64,000 nucleotides of DNA. Origin: JASHPR01 sp963833885 (GTDB lineage: Bacteria > Actinomycetota > Actinomycetes > Streptosporangiales > Streptosporangiaceae). Below are positions 18,439 to 27,664 of the stretch, one piece after another. The DNA lies in the NCBI GenBank assembly GCA_963833885.1, contig CAWHZU010000015.1, positions 62,001 through 126,000 of the forward strand, read 5' to 3'. Position numbers and translations under genes: made by a program. The notes below the pieces were generated by a model. It ran no database searches, was not told the DNA's origin, and was given only the letters and a program-made list of their open reading frames with translations. Position 1 is the first letter of the stretch. The number at the start of each line of letters is the position of its first letter.

Positions 18439-19652
18439 CACTTGCCTGCTCGGGCAGGGTAAGTGCGCGAGAATCGGAGCAAATAGTGAATGCTACCAAC
18501 AGCATACCAGATGACGCTGGAATGGATGTAAATACCCTTCGACTGCTTCGCGCTTCGATTGAGAAGGACATTCAGCGCGGACTTTCTGATGGCTCGATCG
18601 TCATTGTCGCCCGCAACGGGCAAATCGTCATGCACGAAGCGATCGGGCACTCCGACAAACGGAATGGCAGAGCGGCCAGAACTGACGACATTATGCCCAT
18701 CATGTCGCTAACCAAGCAGCTGACTGCAGCCACATTCCTTCGGTTCATCGATCGAGGCCAGGTCGCCCTAACCACCAGAATCGCGGAGATCATTCCAGAA
18801 TTCGGTCAGAAGGGCAAGGAGCGGGTAACTATACGGGAAGCCCTCAGCCACCAGGCTGGACTGCCGATGCAGATGCCGCTGGAGGATTGGCGGGATGGTA
18901 ACGAGGCGTACGTGGCGAAGATCTGCGAGCTGCCCCTCGATCCCGCGCCTGCCGGCGTTGCCAACTATCACGCGGGCGCCGCACACGCAGTAATCGGCGA
19001 GGTAATGCGCCGCCTAGACGAGAAGCGGCGCCCTCTTCGCCAGGTCATGGCGGAGGAGTTGTTTGATCCGGTCGGAATGAGAGACACTGCGCTGACGCTA
19101 AAGGATCGCGCCGATCTTGCCGTGCGCTCCGTACCCATCACCATGAGAGACGACTCGCCGGACGCTCTGCCGCCCCGCGACGTCGAGCAACTGGCGGAGA
19201 TCTGCGCCAAGACAGAGTTCCTTGCGGGCGGCGCTTTCTCGACGGCATATGACCTCTTCCGATTCGCCGAGATGCTCAGGAAAGGCGGCAAGGCCGACGG
19301 CGGGCGCGTCCTGTCGCCGGCGGTCGTCCGAGCGGCTACGACTATCCAGACAGGAACCAAACTGCACGGGCTCTTCATGCAAGCTGCCGAGCGTGACCAT
19401 ACTGATCCATTCCCTGCGAATATCGGGCTATCCTTCTATGTACGCGGTGACGGCATATTCATCACAAATATGGGCACTCTGAGCTCGCCAAACTCATTCT
19501 CCGGTTCTGGATTCGGCGGCCAGCTCATTTGTGTTGACCCGCAGAACGCAGTCACTTTCATACATCTGGTGGCAGGATTTCCGCAGTTGTACAATGCTCG
19601 TAAGCGGTCGCAAAGGCTCGCTGATCTCGTTATGTCGTCCGTTACAGATTAG
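18435..19652 (+). CDS. Beta-lactamase-fold serine hydrolase
   Basis: Up to 405 residues from the GTG overlapping the ligase stop; GTG 18486 or ATG 18522 are other possible starts. The SxxK motif is SLTK (IMSLTKQLTA), and the downstream tyrosine motif is Y-H-A (ANYHAG) instead of the usual YxN. No signal peptide is evident, so a cytosolic esterase or hydrolase role is more likely than antibiotic resistance or cell-wall work. Base composition is visibly less GC-rich than the neighbours over about 18440-20680, which may reflect separate ancestry. Confidence 0.8.
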   Translation: MTLACSGRVSARESEQIVNATNSIPDDAGMDVNTLRLLRASIEKDIQRGLSDGSIVIVARNGQIVMHEAIGHSDKRNGRAARTDDIMPIMSLTKQLTAATFLRFIDRGQVALTTRIAEIIPEFGQKGKERVTIREALSHQAGLPMQMPLEDWRDGNEAYVAKICELPLDPAPAGVANYHAGAAHAVIGEVMRRLDEKRRPLRQVMAEELFDPVGMRDTALTLKDRADLAVRSVPITMRDDSPDALPPRDVEQLAEICAKTEFLAGGAFSTAYDLFRFAEMLRKGGKADGGRVLSPAVVRAATTIQTGTKLHGLFMQAAERDHTDPFPANIGLSFYVRGDGIFITNMGTLSSPNSFSGSGFGGQLICVDPQNAVTFIHLVAGFPQLYNARKRSQRLADLVMSSVTD

Positions 19653-19766
19653 CCGACGGCTGTCTTCGTGCCGCGACCTCAATCCAATGGCGTACTGCGG
19701 GCTTGCCGGGATAGGCCACGATCGCGGCTTAGGCTATCTCGAAATGTGAAAGGCGAGGTAATTCAA

Positions 19767-20678
19767 GTGGCAGATAATCCGAATACCGACCGGGTTTGGT
19801 TCATAACGGGCTGCTCTTCGGGGATGGGTCGTGCACTAGCGCAGTTGCTCATCGAAGTCGGCGGGAAGGGTGTAATCACTGCGCGTAAGGTTGACCATGT
19901 TAAGGACCTCCAGGAGCGATCCGGTAATCGGCTCAAGCCCGTCTGCGTCGATATAACAAAACTTGCAGATGTGAAGGCCTCGGTCGAGTTCGCTCTCGTG
20001 CACTTCGGCCGAATCGATGTGCTGGTCAACAACGCAGCTGTCGGGCACGTAGGCGCCATCGAAGAACACACCGATGCAGAGATTGCCCGAGTTTTCGACA
20101 CGAACCTCTTCGGGACTCTGAATGTCATCCGTGCTGTCCTTCCACATTTCCGGCGTGAGCGAGGCGGCAGGATTATTACACTCACGTCGCTTGGTGGCTT
20201 TCGCGGCCGGGCAGGTGTCGCATTCTACAACGGCAGCAAGTTCGCTCTTGAGGGAATACATGAAGCGCTTGCGGACGAAGTACGCCCGTTCGGTGTGGGC
20301 GTGACGATCGTCCAGCCTGGCAATTTCAAGACTAATTTCCGCTCCCGGGGAATCGTGTCGGCCAACACGGTCATCGACGACTACAGCGAGACCGTCGGTC
20401 GATTGCGAAAAGTACTTGGCCAGCCTCAGACAGAGACGTCTGGAGACCCGTCCCAGATCGCCGCAGCGATCATGGCCCTGGTGGAATCGGGCCTCAGCCC
20501 GATGCGGATGGCCGTCGGGGCCGATGTCATAGAAGGGATGCACACGAAGATCGAGGCAGTCTCTCGAGAGCTGGCCGAGTGGGAGCACGTGGGAATGCTT
20601 GCCGGCACCGGTGGACGGGCCACCCTCGATGAGTACATAGCCGCGATAGGAGAGATCCGAGACGGGCTCCCGAGGTAG
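19767..20678 (+). CDS. SDR-family oxidoreductase
   Basis: About 303 residues from GTG 19767, preceded by GCGAGG; GTG 19746 is an alternative. It carries TGCSSGMGRALA, NNAAVGHVGAIEE and the YNGSKFALEG active site followed by VQPGNFKTNF, the pattern of classical SDRs acting on hydroxy/keto groups. It shares the lower GC content of the hydrolase gene before it. It is followed directly by two severed gene ends, so the operon boundary has been rearranged. Confidence 0.85.
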   Translation: MADNPNTDRVWFITGCSSGMGRALAQLLIEVGGKGVITARKVDHVKDLQERSGNRLKPVCVDITKLADVKASVEFALVHFGRIDVLVNNAAVGHVGAIEEHTDAEIARVFDTNLFGTLNVIRAVLPHFRRERGGRIITLTSLGGFRGRAGVAFYNGSKFALEGIHEALADEVRPFGVGVTIVQPGNFKTNFRSRGIVSANTVIDDYSETVGRLRKVLGQPQTETSGDPSQIAAAIMALVESGLSPMRMAVGADVIEGMHTKIEAVSRELAEWEHVGMLAGTGGRATLDEYIAAIGEIRDGLPR

Positions 20679-20681
20679 TGC

Positions 20682-20813
20682 ATGCGAGAGGCTTTCGGTT
20701 CGGCGTTCATTCGCCAGGTCCTTGCGCGGTTCAAGACGCCCGACACCATTACATGCTGGCCCGAATGGCCTCGCAACGCGACCGGCGAGCTGCTGTGCCC
20801 CGAGGTCGTGTAG
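20682..20813 (+). pseudogene. Remnant of an ANL synthetase C-terminus
   Basis: A 43-codon frame ending in TAG reads VLARFKTPDTITCWPEWPRN and ATGELLCPEVV. This matches the end of the 16930 ligase (LRGSKTPDAIACWPELPRTE, TGKLLRREII), but the catalytic lysine of TGK has become Glu. Nothing of the upstream protein remains. The fragment indicates that another copy of that ligase once stood here. Confidence 0.65.
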
Positions 20814-20829
20814 GTGCTGGTTGAGAAGC

Positions 20830-20953
20830 TCAGGTGATCGACACACCACCATCGACGATGCTGGTCTGGCCAGTGACGTAGCCCGCGGCGGGGCTCACCA
20901 GCCAGACGCGTGTAGCAGCGCACTCCTCGGGGCGGCCCAGCCGGTGGGCCGGG
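20830..20953 (-). pseudogene. Remnant of an SDR C-terminus
   Basis: The minus strand reads PAHRLGRPEECAATRVWLVS followed by PAAGYVTGQTSIVDGGVSIT and TGA, the standard C-terminal helix and strand of a short-chain dehydrogenase. No cofactor loop or active site precedes it, since the adjacent bases belong to the plus-strand crotonase gene. It lies tail to tail with the ligase remnant, 16 bases apart, so two truncated 3' ends face each other. Confidence 0.65.
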
Positions 20954-20994
20954 GGACTGGTGGCCGTGGCAGGTGGCGCTGCAACAATAATCCG

Positions 20995-21803
20995 GTGACT
21001 TCGCTACCTGATGCTCTGCTGGTTGACCAACACGGCCACGTCGAGGTCTGGACGATCAACCGGCCCGAGGCCCGTAATCCGATCTCCGATCCGGACATCG
21101 TGGACGCCCTCGTCGCCGGGGTCGACCGGATCAACCGCGACCTCAACGTCCGCGCTGTCGTCCTCACCGGGCCGGCTCGGCGTTCTCCGCCGGCGGCAAC
21201 GTCAAGGACATGGCCGCGCGGCGCCCGCCGTTCGACGGTCCGCCTGCCGCGCTGCGCGAGGCGTACCGTTATGGCATCCAGCGCATCCCCCGGGCTATGT
21301 ATGCCTGTGACGTACCTTTGATCGCCGCCGTGAACGGCCCAGCGATCGGGGCAGGCTGCGACCTCGTGGCAATGTGCGACCTGCGGGTCGCTTCGACTAC
21401 GGCCGTGTTCGCCGAGAGCTTCGTCAAGCTGGGCCTCATCCCTGGCGACGGCGGCGCGTGGCTGCTGCAGCGCGTGATCGGGCTGCCGCGCGCCGCGGAG
21501 ATGACGCTTACCGGCGACGCCATCGACGCCCGGACGGCCGAGGCCTGGGGGCTTGTCTCGCGTGTCGTGGAGCCAGACCAGCTGCTCCCGGAGGCCGTGA
21601 ATCTCGCCGGCCGGATCGCGGCGAATCCGCCGCACAGCGTGCGGATGGCCAAGAGGCTGCTCCGGGAGGCCCAGCGCCAGAGCCTCGACAGCGTCCTCGA
21701 ACTCTCGGCGGCCTATCAGGGCATCAGCCAGCGGACCGAGGACCACGAGGAGGCCCTGACGGGGTTCCTGGAGAAGAGACCGACCAGCTACGCCGGGAGG
21801 TAG
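20995..21803 (+). pseudogene. Enoyl-CoA hydratase/isomerase with one frame break
   Basis: The frame starts at GTG 20995 (TSLPDALLVDQHGHVEVWTI) and breaks at 21169-21171, where GGG would need to be GGGG to give LTGAGSAFSAGGNVKDM. The remaining 190 residues are well preserved (NGPAIGAGCDL, LGLIPGDGGAWLL). At the acid positions it has Asp and Phe, typical of isomerase-like members of the family. The stop is followed within six bases by the ACAD start, whose ribosome site overlaps this gene's end, so the two form one operon. Confidence 0.8.
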
Positions 21804-21808
21804 CACCC

Positions 21809-22939
21809 GTGCCGTCATTGATGCCCCCGGTCACGGCCGAGACGCCTGAGCTCGCTGCGCTGCGCGAGGAGGTCCGCTCGTTCGTCGCCGACGAGATCGC
21901 CGAGCGCCGGTGGGAGCCCGGTGTCGACTCCTGGCTGACCGGCTGGGACCCGTCGTTCAGCAAGCGCCTCGCCGAGCGGGGCTGGCTCGGCATGACGATC
22001 CCGCCGGAGTATGGCGGCCACGGCCGGGGCTTTCTCGAGCGGTTCGCGGTCACCGAGGAACTGCTGGCCGCGGGCGCGCCGGTCGGGTTCCACTGGATCG
22101 CAGACCGGCAGGTCGCCCCCAGCCTGCTGCGGTTCGGGACCGAGGAGCAGAAGCAGGCGTACCTGCCGCGGATCGCCGCGGGGGAGTGCTCGTTCGCGAT
22201 CGGCATGTCAGAGCCGGATTCCGGGTCCGACCTCGCGAGTGTGCGGGCCCGGGCCGAGAAGGCCGACGGCGGCTGGCGCGTCACCGGCACGAAGGTCTGG
22301 ACGTCGGGGGCACACGAGGCCGAGGCGTTCATCGCCCTGGTCCGCACGGCTCCAGCGGACCCGCAGCACCGTCGCGACGGCCTGTCCCAGCTGATCGTGG
22401 ACCTGCGGGCGCCGGGCGTGCGCATCTCGCCGATCATCTCGATGACCGGGCGGCACCACTTCAACGAGGTCCATCTCGACGACGTGTTCATCCCCGACCA
22501 GCGGTTGCTGGGCGACGCCGGATCGGGATGGCTCCAGGTCACCAGCGAGCTCGCCTACGAGCGCAGCGGTCCGGAACGGTGGCTGTCGACGTTCCTGCTG
22601 GTGCGGGCGTGGGCATCGGGGGAGGTCGGCGGCGCAGGCGTCGGCCTCGGCGCGACCGTGGCGCGGCTGCGCGCGCTCCATCAGATGTCGCTCGCGGTCG
22701 CCGGGGCGCTCCAGGCCGGGGCCGGCGCCGACCTGCCGGCCGCGATGGTCAAGGTCCTCGGCACTCGGTTCGAAGGAGACATCGCAGAACGAGCGCACCT
22801 GGCCACCAGGCCCGGCGACCGAAGCGGCTATGCCGAGGCGATCGACCTGGCCCTGCTGCAGCGGCCGGGGTTCACCCTACGCGGCGGTACGAACGAGATT
22901 CTGCGCGGCGTCATCGCCCGCGGGCTGGGGATGCGATGA
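21809..22939 (+). CDS. Acyl-CoA dehydrogenase, large-subunit type
   Basis: A 376-residue ACAD starting at GTG 21809 with GGGAGG upstream. Signatures include FAIGMSEPDSGSDLASVRAR, TGTKVWTSGAHEAEAF and the C-terminal LRGGTNEILRGVIARGLGMR. ATGA overlap joins it to the small ACAD that follows, so it is likely the catalytic half of a heterotetrameric enzyme. A near-identical but N-terminally truncated copy lies at 29063-29971, with differences scattered as expected for diverged duplicates. Confidence 0.9.
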   Translation: MPSLMPPVTAETPELAALREEVRSFVADEIAERRWEPGVDSWLTGWDPSFSKRLAERGWLGMTIPPEYGGHGRGFLERFAVTEELLAAGAPVGFHWIADRQVAPSLLRFGTEEQKQAYLPRIAAGECSFAIGMSEPDSGSDLASVRARAEKADGGWRVTGTKVWTSGAHEAEAFIALVRTAPADPQHRRDGLSQLIVDLRAPGVRISPIISMTGRHHFNEVHLDDVFIPDQRLLGDAGSGWLQVTSELAYERSGPERWLSTFLLVRAWASGEVGGAGVGLGATVARLRALHQMSLAVAGALQAGAGADLPAAMVKVLGTRFEGDIAERAHLATRPGDRSGYAEAIDLALLQRPGFTLRGGTNEILRGVIARGLGMR

Positions 22940-23730
22940 GCAGGCCAAACGAGGTTGACCCGGACTTCGCCACCCTCGTTGACGAGGTCTTCGGCGACTA
23001 CGCAGCGGCGATGGAGGCCGACGCCCCGCTCGACGCCGCCGACCCGGCGTTCTCCGAGCGGCTGGAGTCGCTGGGCCTGGCCCGCCTCACCGCGCCGGAG
23101 AGCGCCGGGGGCAGCGGCGCGACCTGGCGCGAGGCGGCGGTCGTGCTGCGCGCCGCGGCCCGGTACGGCATCCCCATCCCGGCGGTGGAGGAGGACCTGC
23201 TCGGCGGCGACGTGGAGGTTGGCGCGCGGCGGCTGCGCGGGGCGCTGATGCGCGCGATCCAGATGACCGGCGCCATGGACGCCGCCGTCGATCTCACCGC
23301 GCGGCACGCCGGGGAGCGCAGGCAGTTCGGCCGGCCGCTCGCCGCGTTCCAGGCCGTCCAGCAGCTGACGGCGGACGCCGCGGCGGAAGCGGCCCTGGCC
23401 CGGGCCGCCACCGACGCGGCGTTGATCCAGGCCGTGACCACGCGGTTCGCCGACGACGGCCTGCTCTTTTCGGTCGCCGTGGCCCGGTCGGTATGCGGGC
23501 ACGCCGGGTCCGCCGTCGTACGCAACGCCCATCAGGTACACGGCGCGATCGGCACGACCATGGAGCACGTCCTGCACCGCGTGACCATGCCGATCCTGGC
23601 CTGGACCAATGACTTCGGCAGCGTCGCCGAGTGGGACGCACTGATCGAGCAAACCGCCCGCGACGCAGGCGACGCCGGCCTGTGGGAGCTCGTCAGCGGG
23701 ACGAGCGCGGTTACCGCGGCCCCATCCTGA
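22936..23730 (+). CDS. Acyl-CoA dehydrogenase, small partner
   Basis: A 264-residue, N-terminally reduced ACAD. The C-terminal FAD-binding helices are visible (RHAGERRQFGRPLAAFQAVQ and RNAHQVHGAIGTTMEH). It begins at the ATG overlapping the large subunit stop and overlaps the minus-strand SDR gene by 20 bases at its 3' end. Its duplicate at 29968-30756 has the same length and order. A beta-subunit role in an alpha2-beta2 complex follows from the family pattern and is not shown directly. Confidence 0.85.
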   Translation: MSRPNEVDPDFATLVDEVFGDYAAAMEADAPLDAADPAFSERLESLGLARLTAPESAGGSGATWREAAVVLRAAARYGIPIPAVEEDLLGGDVEVGARRLRGALMRAIQMTGAMDAAVDLTARHAGERRQFGRPLAAFQAVQQLTADAAAEAALARAATDAALIQAVTTRFADDGLLFSVAVARSVCGHAGSAVVRNAHQVHGAIGTTMEHVLHRVTMPILAWTNDFGSVAEWDALIEQTARDAGDAGLWELVSGTSAVTAAPS

Positions 23731-24475
23731 TAGCGCCGTCGAGCCGGATGGTCTCGCCGTTCAGGTAGGGGTTGCGCAGGATCGCGATTGCGAGTTCCGC
23801 GTAGTCATCGGGGGCGCCAAGGCGTTTCGGATGCGGCACCGATGCCTCAAGCTCGCTTCGGATGTCCTGGCGAAGCCTGCCGAGCATCGGAGTGTCGAAG
23901 ACACCGGGAGCGATCGTGTTCACCCGGATCAGCCGGCTGGCCAGGTCGCGCGCTGCCACCAGGGTGATGCCGTGGACGGCCGCCTTGGAAGCGGTGTAGG
24001 ACGTCTGTCCGATCTGGCCGTCGAACGCCGCGACCGACGCGGTGAGCACGATCGCACCCCGCTCGCCGTCGATCGGCTCGGTCCCGGCGATCCGGGCCGC
24101 GGCCAGGCGGAGGACGTTGTACGTTCCGAGCAGATTCACGCGTACGACCTCGGCGAACGTCTCGAGGGGCCCAGGCTGCCCGTCGCGGGAGAGGATGCGC
24201 GTCCGGTCTCCGCCGCGGCCAGCGGTGTGCACTATCGCGCGGATCGGGCCGTTCGCGGCCTCGGCATCGTCCAGCGCCGCGTTCAGGGCCCGCTCGTCTG
24301 TCACGTCCGCGACGATCGAGGTGGCCGTTGGCGCACAGCCTGAGGCGTCGGCACCGAAGGTCTGGAGATCCACAACGCTGACCTTCGCCCCAGCTTCGGC
24401 CAGACGGGTGGCGGTGGCCAGACCAAGCCCTGATGCTCCGCCCGTAATCAGTACTGACGTGCCGTCAAGCCGCAT
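23711..24475 (-). CDS. 3-hydroxyacyl-CoA dehydrogenase type II-like SDR
   Basis: A 254-residue SDR starting at the ATG with GGAGG five bases upstream. TGGASGLG cofactor loop at residues 11-18, HTAG, Ser147, and Tyr160-x3-Lys164 are present, and the overall layout (GPLETFAEVVRVNLLGTYNV, ASVAAFDGQIGQTSY) is that of HSD10-type enzymes that oxidise 3-hydroxyacyl-CoA, including 2-methyl branched forms. It is the third gene of the minus-strand operon after thiolase, fitting the order oxidation then thiolysis. Confidence 0.85.
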   Translation of the reverse strand: MRLDGTSVLITGGASGLGLATATRLAEAGAKVSVVDLQTFGADASGCAPTATSIVADVTDERALNAALDDAEAANGPIRAIVHTAGRGGDRTRILSRDGQPGPLETFAEVVRVNLLGTYNVLRLAAARIAGTEPIDGERGAIVLTASVAAFDGQIGQTSYTASKAAVHGITLVAARDLASRLIRVNTIAPGVFDTPMLGRLRQDIRSELEASVPHPKRLGAPDDYAELAIAILRNPYLNGETIRLDGAIRMGPR

Positions 24476-24492
24476 GCTGCCTCCGTCTTTGC

Positions 24493-25635
24493 TCAGATGA
24501 GTTCGACGAGCGTTGCGTTCGCGGTCCCGCCGCCCTCGCACATGGTCTGCAGGCCGTAACGGATTCCGTGATCGCGCATGTGGTAGATCATGCGGGTCAT
24601 CAGGATCGCGCCGCTCGCGCCGAGCGGGTGGCCGAGCGCGATCGCCCCGCCCAGCGGGTTCAGCAGCTCCGGGTCGGCTCCGATCTCGGCCAGCCAGGCC
24701 AGCGGCACCGGCGCGAACGCCTCGTTGACCTCGAACGTCCCGATCTCGTCCAGCTTGACCCCGGACCGGCCGAGCAGCTTCTCGGTCGCAGCGATCGGCC
24801 CGATCAGCATCAGCACTGGGTCGGCGCCGACGACCGCCGCGCTGTGGTACCGGACGATCGGGGTCAGGCCCATGCTGCGGGCTCGCTCGGGCGTGGTGAC
24901 CAGCAGGGCGGCGGCCCCGTCCGAGATCTGCGAGGAGTTCCCGGCGTGGATGACGCCGTCCTCGCGGAACGCGGGCTTGAGCTGCGCGAGCCGCTCCACG
25001 GTCGAACCCCGCCGCACGCCCTCGTCCACGGCCGCCTCGTGGTCGCTGACGGGCACCGGCACCAGCTGGGCGTCGAACGCGCCGGAGTCGATGGCCGCGG
25101 CGGCGAGCGTGTGCGAGCGCACCGCGAACGTGTCCAGCACCGTGCGTCCCAGATCCCACTTCTCCGCGATCAGCTCGGCGCTGATGCCCTGGTTGAACGA
25201 GAAGTCGTCGTAGCGCGCCAGGACCGTCGGCCCGTACGGCATGCCGACCGTCCGGGCCGCGCCGAGCGGCACCCGGCTCATGCTCTCCACGCCGCCGGCG
25301 ATCACGATGTCCATCGCGCCGCTCATGACCGCGTACGCGGCGAAGTCGAGGGCCTGCTGGCTGGACCCGCACGCCCGGTTGATCGTGGTGCCCGGGATCG
25401 TCTCCGGCCACCCGGCGGCCAGCGCCGCGAACCGCCCGATGTTGCCGGACTGGTCGCCGATCTGCGAGACGCAGCCCCAGATGACGTCGTCGACGTCGGC
25501 CGGGTCGAGCCCGGTGCGGCGCGCGATCTCGGCGAGCACCAGCGCCGAGAGGTCGACCGGGTGCACGTCGGCCAGCCCGCCGCCACGCTTGCCGACCGGT
25601 GTACGCACGGCCTCCACGATCACTGCATCACGCAT
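24493..25635 (-). CDS. Acetyl-CoA C-acyltransferase (thiolase)
   Basis: A 380-residue thiolase with the full catalytic set: Cys89 in NRACGSSQ, His336 in GGAIALGHPLGASGA and Cys366 in CEGGGTANA. It should cleave 3-ketoacyl-CoA to acetyl- or propionyl-CoA and a shortened acyl-CoA. The ATG has AAGGAGG upstream and lies inside the end of the LLM oxidoreductase gene (8-base overlap). A longer frame from 25662 starts within that gene and is not preferred. Confidence 0.92.
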   Translation of the reverse strand: MRDAVIVEAVRTPVGKRGGGLADVHPVDLSALVLAEIARRTGLDPADVDDVIWGCVSQIGDQSGNIGRFAALAAGWPETIPGTTINRACGSSQQALDFAAYAVMSGAMDIVIAGGVESMSRVPLGAARTVGMPYGPTVLARYDDFSFNQGISAELIAEKWDLGRTVLDTFAVRSHTLAAAAIDSGAFDAQLVPVPVSDHEAAVDEGVRRGSTVERLAQLKPAFREDGVIHAGNSSQISDGAAALLVTTPERARSMGLTPIVRYHSAAVVGADPVLMLIGPIAATEKLLGRSGVKLDEIGTFEVNEAFAPVPLAWLAEIGADPELLNPLGGAIALGHPLGASGAILMTRMIYHMRDHGIRYGLQTMCEGGGTANATLVELI

Positions 25636-26752
25636 GAGTGCCTCCTTCGCTCTCGGATCCATCCTCGGTGCTGCGCTGTTCGCGCACCAGATCCATGAAC
25701 CGTGCCAGCATCGCCAGCTTTTCGTCGGTGGTGGCGCCGTCCAGCTCGACCCGGATCGTCGTGATGCCCGCCGCGGCGAACGCGGCGATCCGGTCGCGGA
25801 CCATGTCGTCGGTCCCGACGAACGCCGACAGCCGTGCCATGTCGTCCGGCACCGCCTCGGCCGCCTCTGCCCGCCTGCCCGCCAGCCACAGGTCCTGGAC
25901 CCGCAGTGCCTCTGCCTCGAAGCCCGCCCGCTGGAGGGCGAGGTTGTAGAAGTTGTGCTGGCGCGAGCCCATCGCCCCGAGCCGGAACGCCAGGCTGCGC
26001 CTGACCTCGCCGAGCAGCGGCCCGATGTCCGTGCCGAACTTCAGCACGCCGCCTGCCTGCAGGTCGATGTCGGCGATGTCGCGGCCGGCCTGCTGCGCGG
26101 CCCGCCGGATCGGCTCGGTGAGCGCTGACGAGGCCTCGGGGATGAACGTGCTCGCGAGCCACCCGTCGGCCCGGGCGCCGACCAGTTCCAGCCCGCGCGG
26201 CGCCAGCACGGCCAGGTAGATCGGGATCTTCTGCTCGGCGCGCTGGGCCAGCCGGAGCACCTTGCCCTCCCCGCCAGGCCGGGGGAGCACGTAGTGCGAC
26301 CCGCTGTAGGCCAGGGGCTTGCCCGCAAAGGCCAGGTCGAGGATGTCGAGGTACTCGGTGAGGCGGCCTAGCGGCTGGCCGAACGCCACGCCGTGCAGGC
26401 CCTCGACCAGCTGCGGCGCGCTCACGCCGAGCCCGAACACGAAGCGGTCGCCGGAGATCGCCGCCATCGTCATCGCGGTCATCGCCGCCATCGACGGCAC
26501 CCGTGCGCTGATCTGCATGATGCCGGTGCCCAGTCGCATGCGCTCGGTGCGCGCGGCCAGGTAGGCCAGCGGGGCGATGCAGTCCTGCCCCCACGCCTCG
26601 GCGGACCAGCAGAAGTCGACCCCCAGCCGCTCAGCCTCCACCGCGAACCGCACCACCTCCGGCCAGTCACGCTCGGCTCCGGAGGCCCAGCTACCGATAC
26701 CTACGGCGACCTTCAAGGCGGCCATTGCGCTCGGTCTATGAGGCACAGTCAC
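25628..26752 (-). CDS. LLM-class (F420-type) oxidoreductase
   Basis: A luciferase-like monooxygenase-fold protein of up to 374 residues. GTG 26752 has GGAG at good distance; GTG 26746 and ATG 26725 are alternatives. The N-terminal strand AVGIGSWASG, ERLGVDFCWSAEAWG and RMRLGTGIMQ are typical of actinobacterial F420-dependent members, which move hydride at alcohols, ketones or double bonds. It leads the operon with thiolase and SDR, so it probably acts upstream of thiolysis. The cofactor is inferred from family, not shown. Confidence 0.8.
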   Translation of the reverse strand: MTVPHRPSAMAALKVAVGIGSWASGAERDWPEVVRFAVEAERLGVDFCWSAEAWGQDCIAPLAYLAARTERMRLGTGIMQISARVPSMAAMTAMTMAAISGDRFVFGLGVSAPQLVEGLHGVAFGQPLGRLTEYLDILDLAFAGKPLAYSGSHYVLPRPGGEGKVLRLAQRAEQKIPIYLAVLAPRGLELVGARADGWLASTFIPEASSALTEPIRRAAQQAGRDIADIDLQAGGVLKFGTDIGPLLGEVRRSLAFRLGAMGSRQHNFYNLALQRAGFEAEALRVQDLWLAGRRAEAAEAVPDDMARLSAFVGTDDMVRDRIAAFAAAGITTIRVELDGATTDEKLAMLARFMDLVREQRSTEDGSESEGGTHA

Positions 26753-27039
26753 AGGCCAGGCTCCTCACGCATGGTAGTGGTTCACGCCGCCGATGTGCGT
26801 CGCCCGCAGCCGTCGCCCTTGTGCTTCGATAAGGTACATATAGTTATTTCTTATTAACAATGCTATACGTGGCGAGGCCTACCAGTCCAGGTGGGCGAGA
26901 CGCCCGGCTCCGCAGCCCGGATACTGGTCCAGTGGACCCGGTGCCGGGCGTTTTTGCCTGCGCCGTGCGCTACCTCGCCTTGCGGGAAGGCACGGCGATC
27001 GCATGACCGATCAGCAGTAGGACGCGAGCGTGGGCGCTC
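26753..27039. promoter_or_regulatory. Upstream region of LLM-thiolase-SDR operon
   Basis: An AT-rich patch at 26830-26868 (with TATAG and CTATA half-sites 19 bases apart) is the probable promoter region for the minus-strand operon. The remainder up to 27039 shows no convincing gene in either direction; the next recognisable sequence is the MoxR-like remnant. Confidence 0.4.
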
Positions 27040-27565
27040 GGGACCCCCGCCCGAGCCGGCTCGGTTCTCCCGAGCCCACCGCGCCGGAAGGCTGGCTACT
27101 TGCCGAACGAGCGCGTCGCCAGCGTGGTTTACCTGGGCGAGCGGCTGGCCAAACAGATGCTCATCGAGGGCCGGGATGGAGGAGGTAACCGGCGTCTTCG
27201 ACGCCGCGCCCGACATTGCCGCTGTCACTCAGCACATCAACAGCCGGACCGTTGCCGTGCGTCTCGACGGCCATTCCGGCTACGAGATGGTGCTGGAAGC
27301 CTTCTGGGATCAGTGGGCCCGCAGATCAGGAAGAGGACCAGCGTTATCGTGCTCGGTGGCGCGCGCAACAACTATCACGCCTCGCGGGAGTGGGTTCTGA
27401 AGTCCATCCGGCAGCGCGCGCCACCTGTACTGGCTGAATCCCGAGCCCGCTTACACGTGGGATACCGGCGACTCCATCGCCTCCGAATACGCCAAGCACT
27501 GCGACGAAATGGTGGAATGCCGCAATCTCCGCCAGCTCAAGGAATTCGTGGAAAAACTGGATTAA
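27040..27565 (+). pseudogene. Internally deleted moxR-VWA remnant
   Basis: Bases 27040-27170 match the start of the intact MoxR gene (LPNERVASVVYLGERLAKQM just before Walker A). They join directly to 27171-27565, which matches the last 130 residues of the VWA gene (EEVTGVFDAAPDIAAVTQHI, then RKRTSVIVLG, WLNPEPAYTWDTG, MVECRNLRQLKEFVEKLD and TAA). About 1.8 kb present in the intact pair (30905-32740) is missing, including Walker A/B and the VWA metal site. Further small indels break the frame near 27310 and 27415. It cannot be functional. Confidence 0.8.
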
Positions 27566-27664
27566 GCAACTTCCGCAAGTCCGCGGCCGCTGTCTCGCCC
27601 GCGGCCGCACCTGAGAGGATCAAGCGCGCCCCGTTGTCGCCGGTTGACGGCCCGGCGCAACGAG

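Noticed and set aside
18435..19652. Beta-lactamase resistance gene
   Set aside because: No signal peptide, an atypical tyrosine motif, and a catabolic operon context favour an esterase-like hydrolase.
24568..25698. 376-codon plus-strand frame opposite thiolase
   Set aside because: The thiolase has its full catalytic set on the other strand; this frame is Arg/Gly-rich noise.
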